Of a DNA stretch of 64,000 bases, positions 54,654 through 63,549 are shown piece after piece. How positions within the stretch are numbered: position 1 is the first letter of the stretch; each line of letters starts with the position of its first letter. The stretch covers positions 99,869-163,868 of the forward strand of contig NZ_KQ954259.1 in assembly GCF_001519065.1 (NCBI RefSeq). Reading direction: 5' to 3'. The notes under the pieces were generated by a model. It did no database searches. It was not told the origin of the DNA and was given only the letters and a program-made list of their open reading frames with translations. This DNA is from Novosphingobium sp. FSW06-99 (GTDB taxonomy: Bacteria; Pseudomonadota; Alphaproteobacteria; Sphingomonadales; Sphingomonadaceae). A program made the position numbers and the translations under genes.

Positions 54654-55592
54654 TTATCCCAAAAGGCTCGCATTAGCGGGAGGCAGATCGTCAACATATT
54701 GAGCCGCGAAGAGTTTGGTTACGGACTCCCCTGGCTCCCTGCCGAAGCGGTTTTTGATGAAGCGCTCTTGGGATGTGTCACGGGCGCCTACAAAGTATCT
54801 CGCCCTACCAACAACCTTCTGATTCACCTTGCGGACCAACTCCTTTTGAAGCGCACAAATTTGGTTGTAGGTCTGCTTGTTGTTCGTTGCGACGAATAGC
54901 TTTGTTGGGCTGATCGGCATGGCAATGTGTCCGTCAGGTTTGCCTATGCCGTTGGAGATGATAACCGGCTCGTCTGATATGAGGAACGCCCCGCTGTAGA
55001 TCTCTAGCACGCTCCAGTTCATTTCGATGATATGCTGGCCGATCTCCTCATTCTGGATTGCGGCAGGGAGCATGTGAAATGCGGCCTTTTCTGGCAGCGT
55101 GGGATCATTGATAGCTATCCATTCCTCGTAGGTCGGTGGATCTTCCGGCTGTTTCATCTCATCGTATTTCGCCTGAGCCTGGACGTTCGGTCCAAGGCGG
55201 TTGTAGGTGGCGCTGAACCCAGCCTTATAAGCAGCTAGGTTGTCTGGGGTGCGTATGGTGAGAGATTGGATGAGGACTATCCACGCGCTACGCTGATCGG
55301 AATCCAGTTGGTGGAATTGGTCCCTATCGAGCAACATTTTGTGGGCGATGGAGGCGCGATCATCAATCGTCTTCATCAGCGTTTGCTCGATCACTTGAGC
55401 GTTTTCAGGCGGGAGCATTGGCATCTCATATAGGCGCCGTTGGAACCCCACTGCGCTGGGTGGCCTAAAGTCAGACACGACTTTGCCGATAACGGGCTGG
55501 GTATAGCGATACAGTTTGCCGCCTACGGTCCACTGCTCGAGAAGGAACTGTGGGATGTAGTGGTGGTCTATCGGAGGGTTATTTGAGGTCAT
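54654..55592 (-). CDS. DUF4238 protein A
   Basis: About 312 residues from ATG 55592 (55598 also in frame). It begins DHHYIPQFLLEQW, the H-x-x-P-x-F-L-L start that defines DUF4238, and contains PISPTKLFVATNNKQ near residue 230, shared with the neighbouring gene. No signal peptide or membrane segment. The function of DUF4238 is not known. Base composition is visibly lower in G+C than the flanks, suggesting horizontal transfer. Confidence 0.82.
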   Translation of the reverse strand: MTSNNPPIDHHYIPQFLLEQWTVGGKLYRYTQPVIGKVVSDFRPPSAVGFQRRLYEMPMLPPENAQVIEQTLMKTIDDRASIAHKMLLDRDQFHQLDSDQRSAWIVLIQSLTIRTPDNLAAYKAGFSATYNRLGPNVQAQAKYDEMKQPEDPPTYEEWIAINDPTLPEKAAFHMLPAAIQNEEIGQHIIEMNWSVLEIYSGAFLISDEPVIISNGIGKPDGHIAMPISPTKLFVATNNKQTYNQICALQKELVRKVNQKVVGRARYFVGARDTSQERFIKNRFGREPGESVTKLFAAQYVDDLPPANASLLG

Positions 55593-55750
55593 GCCCACTC
55601 TTTACCACGAGGCATTAGAAAGCAAAAAGTCCTCAGTCTTTAAGGCCGCAGGCTGCTACGATCGGGCGTTCCGCCATCCGGCGGCACCCGACCAAATTAT
55701 GACGCCGTCCGCTTCAGCCATAGCGTCCATTTTTGGTGGAAAGTGGGCAT

Positions 55751-56065
55751 TCAGTTAACTCGCTTGAGGCTAAAGCCATCGGGCGTTTCGCTCTGGACCG
55801 ATGCTTCCTCAGCCACGCTCGAGGCAATGTTGCGCGTCATCTGGACGCCTATCACCTCTATCTCAGCCCATGCTGGATGATGCTCAAACACATTCCAAAG
55901 GATGTTTAGGGGATCGGAACCGGGATTGAACACAGCACTATTCTGATCGATGCGGGCCGAATGTTGTTCGAACCAGATGCGGTTATCGACAGTATCGATA
56001 ATCCAAACTGCATCCGACACACCGCCCGTGTAGGAAGGCTCAAAGACAACCAAGACTTTCATCAT
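55751..56065 (-). CDS. small protein of unknown function between DUF4238 genes
   Basis: 104 residues, MMKVLVVFEPSYTGGVSDAVWIIDTVDN onwards, with predicted strands and the helix LNILWNVFEHHPAWAEIE. A GAAGGGGATG ribosome site precedes the ATG, which favours a real gene. No family recognised. Flanked by two DUF4238 genes on the same strand and equally low in G+C. Confidence 0.55.
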   Translation of the reverse strand: MMKVLVVFEPSYTGGVSDAVWIIDTVDNRIWFEQHSARIDQNSAVFNPGSDPLNILWNVFEHHPAWAEIEVIGVQMTRNIASSVAEEASVQSETPDGFSLKRVN

Positions 56066-56162
56066 CCCCTTCTATCGCGCGGACGAATTGCCGCAAGTGG
56101 GGCGCGATCGGACAGTCGAATTTGTCCACGTGACCTAGCACGCGACATGATGGGGTTGACCG

Positions 56163-57110
56163 TCATTCAGGGCAATTTGGTTGTCCCTTGCCCACTGGAC
56201 CCGGTGCGGGCGGTTGTTTCTTTTTGCGCAGGTGGTTCTCGACGAAGCGCAATTGTGCGTCATTGTTGCCGATCACGATGTCGACCGCCCGCGCCACAAC
56301 GTCACGGTTTACCCGGCGCACAAGCTCCTCGTGTTGCATTTGCAAAACGGTCTGTGCCTGCTGTTCAACGTTTGTTGCGAGGAACAACTTCGTGGGGGAT
56401 ATTGGAACGGTGAGAATGCACTTTGCATCCTTTAAACCGGATGAGGTCAAGAACGGGCGGTCGCAAGTCAAGAGCGTATGCCGGGCTTTTATGACTTCGA
56501 CCACGTGCCAGCGCATATTTATTATATGTGAGCCAATGCCCTCATGGTCGATTAATCCCGGGAGAATTGTTTTGTGAAAATTATCAAGGATATGTGGCTC
56601 ATGCCGCTGCATATACTGATAAAGCGTGCTTGGATCCTCCGCCTTGCGAAAGGCATCATACTCAGCGTCGGGCCTGCTTAGCAGGTTTTGGAGCGTGTTG
56701 TTCGCAAGCGCCGAGACTTCGCGGAGGCCAAATGGGCAGCGCAGATGCATAGACATAACGAAGCGAGCCCAAGCGATACGATGTTTTTCCCCTAAGGACG
56801 CACCGTCGCCATTAAGGAGTAGATCGCGTGCCAAGGATGCAGACGTGTCAACTGGCTTGAAGAACTGATCTTCTATATAGTCAGATATATCGTCCGGAAC
56901 TCCGTAATGGGTATATAAATCTTCTTCATAGCCGATAGCCTGAGGGTGATACCGTTTAGCCACGACCTTGTCATACGGCCTTGTGTAGGCGGTTACCCGT
57001 CCATCGCATTCATCGACCCATGCGCTCGTATAAAATGACGGGTTGAAATGGTGCTTTCGAGATTTTTGACGCACCCGCGCATTCACGTCCCCAGCCTTCA
57101 CAACGATCAC
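56163..57110 (-). CDS. DUF4238 protein B
   Basis: 315 residues. KHHFNPSFYTSAW near residue 19 is the DUF4238 start and PISPTKLFLATNVEQQ near residue 240 matches protein A, so these are diverged paralogues rather than a tandem duplication. It has no membrane segments. Composition is again lower in G+C than the flanking genes. Function unknown. Confidence 0.85.
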   Translation of the reverse strand: MIVVKAGDVNARVRQKSRKHHFNPSFYTSAWVDECDGRVTAYTRPYDKVVAKRYHPQAIGYEEDLYTHYGVPDDISDYIEDQFFKPVDTSASLARDLLLNGDGASLGEKHRIAWARFVMSMHLRCPFGLREVSALANNTLQNLLSRPDAEYDAFRKAEDPSTLYQYMQRHEPHILDNFHKTILPGLIDHEGIGSHIINMRWHVVEVIKARHTLLTCDRPFLTSSGLKDAKCILTVPISPTKLFLATNVEQQAQTVLQMQHEELVRRVNRDVVARAVDIVIGNNDAQLRFVENHLRKKKQPPAPGPVGKGQPNCPE

Positions 57111-57608
57111 CGCCCGGCCAGTATCCGCTCTATGGCCGCTGGATTGGCGGCGATCTTGTCGAAGGCGCTTTTGGTCATGGCGTCATTCACGTTCAAAAAC
57201 TGTCTTTCAGTCGCTTAGTCAGTGCGGCCAAGCCATTGCGCTCGGCTTAGGTGAGGTTGGCGCGTTCATTCTTGCAGAGCACCGTCGGGAGGAATACCGG
57301 CATATTATCCCCTGTCGAAACAGGTTATCATGCGGTAGTCACCTTTCCAACTCCCGAAGGCTTTCGATGCCCCGTAACGGCTGTAAATGGGGCATAAGCC
57401 GCCAATCGTCACCACATGGGGAATGACCGCAAAGTCCCAGACCCCGTCTTTCCGGTGTACTGCGACCGTGGTGAACGACCGACAGGTTTCGATGGTTTGA
57501 CCTCCGGCCCTGAATGTCGGCTTTGAGGGCGGATGCTCCACTAAAGCCTGGCCGCACTGCTCGCGCGGCACCAATGCGCAATTTGAACGGCAACGACCGC
57601 AAACAGAA
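57111..57608. other. boundary region with a possible small relic gene
   Basis: Almost 500 bases between DUF4238 B and the MocR-like gene. One minus frame (57305-57574, 89 residues, ending SWKGDYRMITCFDRG) is open but matches nothing I recognise and has no ribosome site. It may be a relic. The rest holds nothing convincing. Confidence 0.35.
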
Positions 57609-59018
57609 TCAGATCAACGGCACCGCCCTGCCCGCGCGGTGATGCAGCATCGCGTCCAGCACGCTGAGTGCGCGGGCCAGCCGTGGTCTGTCGAGGCTGC
57701 CGCCGATGGACAGGCGCACGGCCTGGCGATCATCGGCGGGACCGGCGCGGAACTGTTCGCTTGAAACGCACGAAAGGCCCATCGTCTGCAGTGCGTTGAC
57801 CAATTCGAAAGGCCGTGTTTCGCCATCGAGCGGGACCCAGATGTGATAGCCACCGCGTGCCGCACGATACGAACCCGCAGGCAGGATCTCTGTCACCAGC
57901 GCCTGGCGCGCCAGACATTCCTGGCGCACTTCATCGACCAGCGCTGCCCACGTGCCGTTGCGCAACCACAGCGTGCAGACCGCGGTGTTGAGCGGGGGCG
58001 GCATGATCGTCGTTTCATGGGTGTCGGTCGCCAGACGCAGGGCATCGCGAAGTTGCGGCGCGCGAAGATAGGCGATCCGCAGTGCCGGCGAGATCAGCTT
58101 TGACAGGCTGGCAATGTGCCAGGTCCGTTCGGGCGCCAGTGCCGCCAGCGGTTGCAGGTTCAGTTGGCCGAGGCGGGAATAGGGATCGTCCTCGATGATC
58201 AGGACATCATGCCGCCGCGCAATCTCGACAATGCGCATGCGGCGCTCGGGCGTCAAAGTCGCCGTGGTCGGGTTTTCGTTTTCGGGAACCAGATAGATTG
58301 CGCGAACAGCCGTCCGCGCGCAGGCATCCGCAAAAGAATCCGGATCGATGCCGTGATCATCGGCGACCAGGGGAATGATCAGGACATTGCGCCGCCGGCA
58401 TATGGCAGACCAGCCCGGATAGACGAACGGGCCCGTGCACACCGCATCGCCGGGTTCAAGAATGGCGCTGGCGATGGCGTGCAACGCGGTCTGGGCTCCG
58501 CTGGTAACCAGCACGGTGTCCTCACCCGCCTCGATCCCGGCAGCCGCGAGCCACTCCGCGCCGGCCAGGCGATCTTCGGCAGCACCGCCGGCAGGCTGGT
58601 ACTGCATCCTGTTGGCGGCAGCCGGGCCCTGCAATACTTCATGCAATGTTCCAGCAAACCGCGTCGCAAACATGCTGCCCACCGGGATCGGCGGCAGGTT
58701 CATCCCGGTGTCGAACGGGGGCACTTCGGCGGAGGGGCCAAACGGGGCCGGCTCGCGGACAAAACTGCCGCGGCGCCCTTCGGCATCGATCAGGCCCTGA
58801 CGGCGCGCCTCTGCATAAGCGCGCGAAGCGGTGCCCGCGTCAATCCCCAGTGCATCGGCCAAGGCGCGTTGCGGCGGCAGCCGGCTGCCCACCTGCAACC
58901 GGCCGGATTCCAGATCACGCCTGATCGCGCTGCAAATCGCGAGATAGACCGGACCATCGTCCTGATCGATCACGGGGAGCCAGTTTTGTTTCGAACTTTG
59001 CATTGACTTTGTATGCAT
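57609..59018 (-). CDS. MocR-type (GntR HTH + aminotransferase-fold) regulator
   Basis: About 469 residues from ATG 59018, which has GGGG five bases upstream; ATG 59003 lacks one. An N-terminal GntR-type wHTH (about 20-85: AICSAIRRDLESGRLQVGSRLPPQRALADALGIDAGTASRAYAEA) is fused to an aminotransferase-fold domain (about 110-465) with the Schiff-base Lys in SLSKLISPALR. Family members such as PdxR bind PLP and control nearby genes. Divergent from the DUF983 gene. Confidence 0.9.
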   Translation of the reverse strand: MHTKSMQSSKQNWLPVIDQDDGPVYLAICSAIRRDLESGRLQVGSRLPPQRALADALGIDAGTASRAYAEARRQGLIDAEGRRGSFVREPAPFGPSAEVPPFDTGMNLPPIPVGSMFATRFAGTLHEVLQGPAAANRMQYQPAGGAAEDRLAGAEWLAAAGIEAGEDTVLVTSGAQTALHAIASAILEPGDAVCTGPFVYPGWSAICRRRNVLIIPLVADDHGIDPDSFADACARTAVRAIYLVPENENPTTATLTPERRMRIVEIARRHDVLIIEDDPYSRLGQLNLQPLAALAPERTWHIASLSKLISPALRIAYLRAPQLRDALRLATDTHETTIMPPPLNTAVCTLWLRNGTWAALVDEVRQECLARQALVTEILPAGSYRAARGGYHIWVPLDGETRPFELVNALQTMGLSCVSSEQFRAGPADDRQAVRLSIGGSLDRPRLARALSVLDAMLHHRAGRAVPLI

Positions 59019-59077
59019 GCAAACCCCATATGATGCAACAAGTGATTCCCGGCATTCCCCGCAGACGGACATGCGCC

Positions 59078-59506
59078 ATGACACGTGAGACTATCAACGC
59101 CTACAGCAAGAGCCAGCGGATCTTCTATTGCGGCGCCAAGGGGCTGTGCCCCTGCTGCGGAGAGGCGAGCATGTTTCGAAAATGGCTGAAGCTGCAAACC
59201 AGATGCCCCAAGTGCGGCCTCGATTACAGCTTTGCCGCACCCGATGACGGCCCGGCGTTCTTTTCGCTGTGTCTTGTCGCGTTTCCACTGTCGTTTTTTG
59301 TGGTGTGGCTGCAAATAACCTTTGATCCCCCGTACTGGGTTCACCTGCTGACATCATTCCCGTTGATGGGGATCGGGTGCGTCGTGCCGCTGCAATATAT
59401 CAAGGGCTGGCTGGTCGCCTCGCAATACGTGAACAAGGCGATGGAGGCCGGAACCGAGAAACTCTGGGCCGACCTGGAGGCACGGGCCGCACACAAACAT
59501 GATTGA
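59078..59506 (+). CDS. DUF983 membrane protein
   Basis: 142 residues. Two Cys clusters (CPCC at 24-27 and CPKC at 43-46) flank the opening, followed by two membrane helices (about 62-115). This is the DUF983 signature (G-L-C-P-x-C-G-E and C-G-L-D with DDGPA), of unknown function, possibly metal binding. The ATG at 59078 gives the canonical N-terminus. Divergent from the MocR-like gene. Confidence 0.88.
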   Translation: MTRETINAYSKSQRIFYCGAKGLCPCCGEASMFRKWLKLQTRCPKCGLDYSFAAPDDGPAFFSLCLVAFPLSFFVVWLQITFDPPYWVHLLTSFPLMGIGCVVPLQYIKGWLVASQYVNKAMEAGTEKLWADLEARAAHKHD

Positions 59507-59837
59507 GGCGATGGCGCGCGGCGCCGCGCCCGGCACGATGCAATTGGGGTTGGCGCGCGACTTCGTTGCCAAATACTTCGTGGCGATCCAGCGCGCCGAT
59601 CTTGCCTACATGGTTAGCCGCGGCAAAGCCGACGATTTTGTTGAAATGCAGGCCGCGCTCGGGTTGCTGGACGCGCACATGGACACAATCGCGCGCTATG
59701 AAGACGCGCTTGCCCAATATGCCGACCCGGCGTTTTGGGACCAGTCCCTGTCCGGAGGTTCGCTGGCCACTCACGACAACGGCGAGATGGCTCGCAATGT
59801 GCTGTCTGGCAGGCCCGCATTCTACCACCGGGATTAG
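59499..59837 (+). CDS. small helical protein of unknown function
   Basis: 112 residues, mostly helical (LGLARDFVAKYFVAIQRADLAYMV, ALGLLDAHMDTIARYEDALAQYAD). It overlaps the DUF983 stop by about eight bases, so it is probably made from the same mRNA. No recognised family and no signal peptide. Ends with PAFYHRD just before the TPP riboswitch region. Confidence 0.6.
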   Translation: MIEAMARGAAPGTMQLGLARDFVAKYFVAIQRADLAYMVSRGKADDFVEMQAALGLLDAHMDTIARYEDALAQYADPAFWDQSLSGGSLATHDNGEMARNVLSGRPAFYHRD

Positions 59838-59950
59838 GGTCCGCGCATGGCCCCCATGCGGTGCCCCGTGCCCCGGCCAACGTGCGCGCCGGCCACTCCA
59901 CGAAACCTCTTTCCATCGCTGCGACAACCGACTAGATGCCCCCATGCACC

Positions 59951-60045
59951 CCGGGGGGCCGCTGACGCGCGGCTGAGAGGTGGTCAGCAGACCACGACCC
60001 GCTGAACCTGATCCGGTTGACACCGGCGTAGGGAGGGCTCGCGGC
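59951..60045 (+). ncRNA. TPP (THI-element) riboswitch
   Basis: Carries the hallmark stretches CTGAGAGG (59973-59980), GACCCGCTGAACCTGATCCGG (59996-60014 region) and ACACCGGCGTAGGGA (60021-60034). These form the two sensor arms that bind thiamine pyrophosphate. It precedes the TonB-dependent receptor gene by about 50 bases, implying repression of the operon when TPP is high. Boundaries are approximate. Confidence 0.95.
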
Positions 60046-60094
60046 TGGTCCCCAACAGGCTGGTTCGTCGTCCCTCCAGTGGAGTGGACGCGTT

Positions 60095-62395
60095 ATGATT
60101 GCCCGTTGTTACCCCCGTATTGCAGGCGCCGCGCTGGCGCTGCCCGGCTTGTTGCTGGCGTCTTCTGCGATGGCAGAGGGCCCGGCCGATGGCGGCGATG
60201 CCGCCGACATCAAGGTTGTCGGCCATGTCGATCCCGAAGGGCTGCTGCCCGACCAAAGCGCGCCCAGGGCGGTCAGCGCGATTTCCGCCGATTTCATCAC
60301 CAAGCAGGCGCCGACGCTGAACGCGTTTCAACTGGTCGGCCTGTTGCCGGGCGCGAACGTGTCGTCGAGCGACCCTTATGGCCTGTCGGTCAGTTCCAGC
60401 CTGACCTTGCGCGGACTGGGGCAGGACGAGATCGGCGTGCTGATGGAAGGCGCGCCGCAAAACGACATCGGCTATTACTATGCCTATCCCGCGCAATTCG
60501 CCGACAACGAGAACGTGCGGCAGGTCACCCTGACCCAGGGGGCGGTCGATATCGATTCGCCGGTGGTCGGCAATGCCGGCGGGCTGTTGTCGCTGTCGCT
60601 CGACGATCCCAAGGCGCGCAGCGGCGGGCTGGTCGATCTGTCGCTGGGATCATACAACGAAGAGCGCGCGTTCATGCGCTTTGACACCGGCACGCTGGGC
60701 ACGACCGGGCTCAAGGCGTTTGTGTCCTATTCGATCAACCATGCCGACAACTGGCGCGGCGCGGGCTTTGACACGCGCCAGCACCTGGATGCCAAGCTGC
60801 TGGACGAATGGGGCAACGGCAACCGCGCCAGCATTTCGCTGTCGTTCAACCTGGGCGACACGTCGACGTATCCCAGCCCCACGCTGGCGCAGTGGCAGGC
60901 CAGTGGGCGCGGTTTCAACTATGATGCCGCCTATACCGACGGCGACACCAATTACTGGCGGCTCTATCGCAGCCCGTTCCGCAACATCTATCTTGCCGCT
61001 CCGGTCCATCTGACGCTGAATGAGCATCTGTCGTTCGACACATCGTCCTATCTCCAGCTCGGCTATGGCAATTCGCCCTATGGCACGCAGTTGAGCACCA
61101 CCGGCAACTACCAGGGCACCGAACTGTTGACCCAGCCGATCAACCTGCCCGGCGCCGAAGGCGGCGTGGCGACCGTGCTGGGCAATTACACCGGGCAACA
61201 GTTTCGCGCAGGCGACGTGGCCAAGCTGATCTGGCAGACCGGCGCACAACGCCTGACCGCCGGGCTGTGGCTCGACTATGGCACCGATCACGACATCCAG
61301 TCCTATTCATCGATCGGCGCCGATGGCGTTCCGTTCGACCAGTGGGGCTATCAAAGCAAGGCCATCCACACCGCCGATGGGCAGTTGCTGGCCTATGAGA
61401 ACGAGCGCACGGTCACGGTCACCAAGGCGTTTTTTGTGGCCGACAGCATCGCCGTGACCCCGCGTCTGACCGTTGATCTGGGCTTCAAGGGCGTCGATGT
61501 GCTGCACAATGGCGAAAACTATCTGCCCGGGCCGCAATCGGGTGTGCATTTCGCCAGCTTTGCCGCATTGCCGCGCGCGGCGGTGCATTACCGGGTGGAT
61601 GACCGCCAGCAGGTGTTCGCCAATATTGCCACCAGTTTCCGCGCGCCCGACGAATATACGCTGTACAACACGTATTATGACGGCGCGCTGGCAGGCACGG
61701 GGACGACCGCGCTCAAGAACGAATATTCGGTCTCCGAAGAGCTGGGCTACCGCTATATCGACCCCAGCTTTTCGGCCTCGCTGACCGCGTTTCACTATCA
61801 TTTCCGCAATCGCCAACTGGCGACGGTGATCGATTCGGGGGGTGCGCTGATCAATTCGACGCTCAACGCCGGCAGCCAGACATCCTATGGCGTGGACGGC
61901 GAGCTGGACTATCGCCCCGCCAAGGGCGTCAGCCTCTATGTCTCGGGCGAATATCTGCACGCGCGGCTCGACAGCGATCTGCCGGTCGATGGCGATGTTC
62001 TGCCGACCACCGGCAAGCACGCGGTATCGAGCCCCACCGTGCAGTTCGGCCTGGGCGGGACATATGACGATGGCCGCCTGTTCGGCAGCGGCGCGCTCAA
62101 ATATGTCGCGCGCCAATATTCGACGTTCATGAACGACGAGAGCATTCCGGGCTATGCCACGCTCGATCTGGCGATCGGCGTGCATCTGGCCGGGCTGATC
62201 GATGCCAAACGCACCGATCTGCGGCTCAACGTGATCAACGCGACAAACCCGCATGTGCTGTCGGGTGTCGAGGCGATCAGCACCAACGCACAAGACACCT
62301 TTGGCCGCAACGGCACGCTGATCGCGGGCACGGCACCGGCCTATTATGTGGGCAGCGGCCGCGCCTTTGTGGCGACGATCGCGCGCGCGTTCTGA
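60095..62395 (+). CDS. TonB-dependent receptor, probable thiamine uptake
   Basis: 766 residues. Signal peptide to about SAMA, short linker, plug domain (about 45-170: VSSSLTLRGLGQDEIGVLMEG) and barrel ending FVATIARAF. The riboswitch immediately upstream and a PnuC-like transporter downstream argue that it imports thiamine or a derivative across the outer membrane. The substrate is inferred from regulation, not from the barrel sequence. Confidence 0.9.
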   Translation: MIARCYPRIAGAALALPGLLLASSAMAEGPADGGDAADIKVVGHVDPEGLLPDQSAPRAVSAISADFITKQAPTLNAFQLVGLLPGANVSSSDPYGLSVSSSLTLRGLGQDEIGVLMEGAPQNDIGYYYAYPAQFADNENVRQVTLTQGAVDIDSPVVGNAGGLLSLSLDDPKARSGGLVDLSLGSYNEERAFMRFDTGTLGTTGLKAFVSYSINHADNWRGAGFDTRQHLDAKLLDEWGNGNRASISLSFNLGDTSTYPSPTLAQWQASGRGFNYDAAYTDGDTNYWRLYRSPFRNIYLAAPVHLTLNEHLSFDTSSYLQLGYGNSPYGTQLSTTGNYQGTELLTQPINLPGAEGGVATVLGNYTGQQFRAGDVAKLIWQTGAQRLTAGLWLDYGTDHDIQSYSSIGADGVPFDQWGYQSKAIHTADGQLLAYENERTVTVTKAFFVADSIAVTPRLTVDLGFKGVDVLHNGENYLPGPQSGVHFASFAALPRAAVHYRVDDRQQVFANIATSFRAPDEYTLYNTYYDGALAGTGTTALKNEYSVSEELGYRYIDPSFSASLTAFHYHFRNRQLATVIDSGGALINSTLNAGSQTSYGVDGELDYRPAKGVSLYVSGEYLHARLDSDLPVDGDVLPTTGKHAVSSPTVQFGLGGTYDDGRLFGSGALKYVARQYSTFMNDESIPGYATLDLAIGVHLAGLIDAKRTDLRLNVINATNPHVLSGVEAISTNAQDTFGRNGTLIAGTAPAYYVGSGRAFVATIARAF

Positions 62396-62397
62396 TC

Positions 62398-63549
62398 ATG
62401 GCACGCCCGGCGATCGATCATGGGCCCGACGGCGGCCATCTGGTGCATGGCATGGGCCTGACGCTGGAGGCGCCAGCCTGGCCAGCCATCACCGTGGCCG
62501 AGGCACAGGCCGTGCTCGCCCGGTTTCCCGCCGCCGGGCCGCTGGTTGCGCTGCACTGGCATTCGCCGCGCCCGTTTTCTGCCGCCGCGCTGGTCGAAAC
62601 GGGCGCAGGCGCGTTCATCCTGAAACGCCATCACCAGCATGTGCGCACCCCGGCGACGCTGGCGCCCGAGCACCGGTTCATGGCGCATCTGCGCGCCGCC
62701 GGATTGCCTGTGCCCGACATCGTGATGGCGGATACCGGGGCCAGCGCCATCGGGCAGGACGCCTGGACCTATGAACTGCATCGCACCGGCGCGGGTCTGG
62801 ATCTCTATCGCGATCGCCATTCGTGGACACCGTTCCTGCACCAGGGCCATGCCCATGCCGCGGGTGTGGCGCTGGGCCGCATGCATCTGGCCGCGCAGGG
62901 TTTCAACGCGCCCGACCGCGGTCCGCAACCCCTGATCGCCAGTTTCACGATTCTGCCGTCGCCCGATCCGCTGGCAGCGGCAGAGGCCTATGTCGCCGCG
63001 CGTCCGGCGCTGGGCGCGTTTCTGGCCGACAAGCCGTGGCGGCCGGATCTGGCGCGGCTGTTGGGCGCACTGGGGGACGGTTTGCCCGCACGGCTGGCGC
63101 AGGCCCCTCGGCTGTGGACGCACAACGACTGGCACCCCTCCAATCTGTTGTGGTCGACCGATGGCGCCGTCAGCGCGGTGTTCGATTTCGGACTGGCGAC
63201 GCAGACGTGCGCGCTGCACGATCTGGCCACCGCCATCGAGCGGACGGCGATTTCCTGGCTGCAATTGCGCGAAGGCCGGGCGGATGACGCGGGCGCGCTG
63301 GCGCTGTTGGGCGGGTATCGCACGGTCATGCCGTTGACCGGGGACGATATCGCCACCCTTGCGCGTCTGCTGCCGCTGGTTCATGTCGAATTCGCGCTGT
63401 CGGAAGTCGATTATTTCGCCGGCATCCTGGGCGATACGGCGCAGGCCCTGATCGCCTGGCAGGACTATTGCCTTGGCCACGCCGAATGGTTCCTGTCGCC
63501 GCAGGGACGCGATTTCGTGCAACGGTTGCAAGCGGGCGCAACGGCGTAA
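62398..63549 (+). CDS. phosphotransferase of the choline/aminoglycoside-kinase family
   Basis: 383 residues, starting two bases after the receptor gene. Lys76 in FILKRHH is the probable ATP-binding Lys, and the catalytic loop THNDWHPSNLLW has His242, Asp244 and Asn249, with DFG-like VFDFG at 262-265. In the TPP-controlled operon it may phosphorylate thiamine, as ThiK does in E. coli, but a different substrate is possible. TAATG overlap with the next gene. Confidence 0.82.
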   Translation: MARPAIDHGPDGGHLVHGMGLTLEAPAWPAITVAEAQAVLARFPAAGPLVALHWHSPRPFSAAALVETGAGAFILKRHHQHVRTPATLAPEHRFMAHLRAAGLPVPDIVMADTGASAIGQDAWTYELHRTGAGLDLYRDRHSWTPFLHQGHAHAAGVALGRMHLAAQGFNAPDRGPQPLIASFTILPSPDPLAAAEAYVAARPALGAFLADKPWRPDLARLLGALGDGLPARLAQAPRLWTHNDWHPSNLLWSTDGAVSAVFDFGLATQTCALHDLATAIERTAISWLQLREGRADDAGALALLGGYRTVMPLTGDDIATLARLLPLVHVEFALSEVDYFAGILGDTAQALIAWQDYCLGHAEWFLSPQGRDFVQRLQAGATA

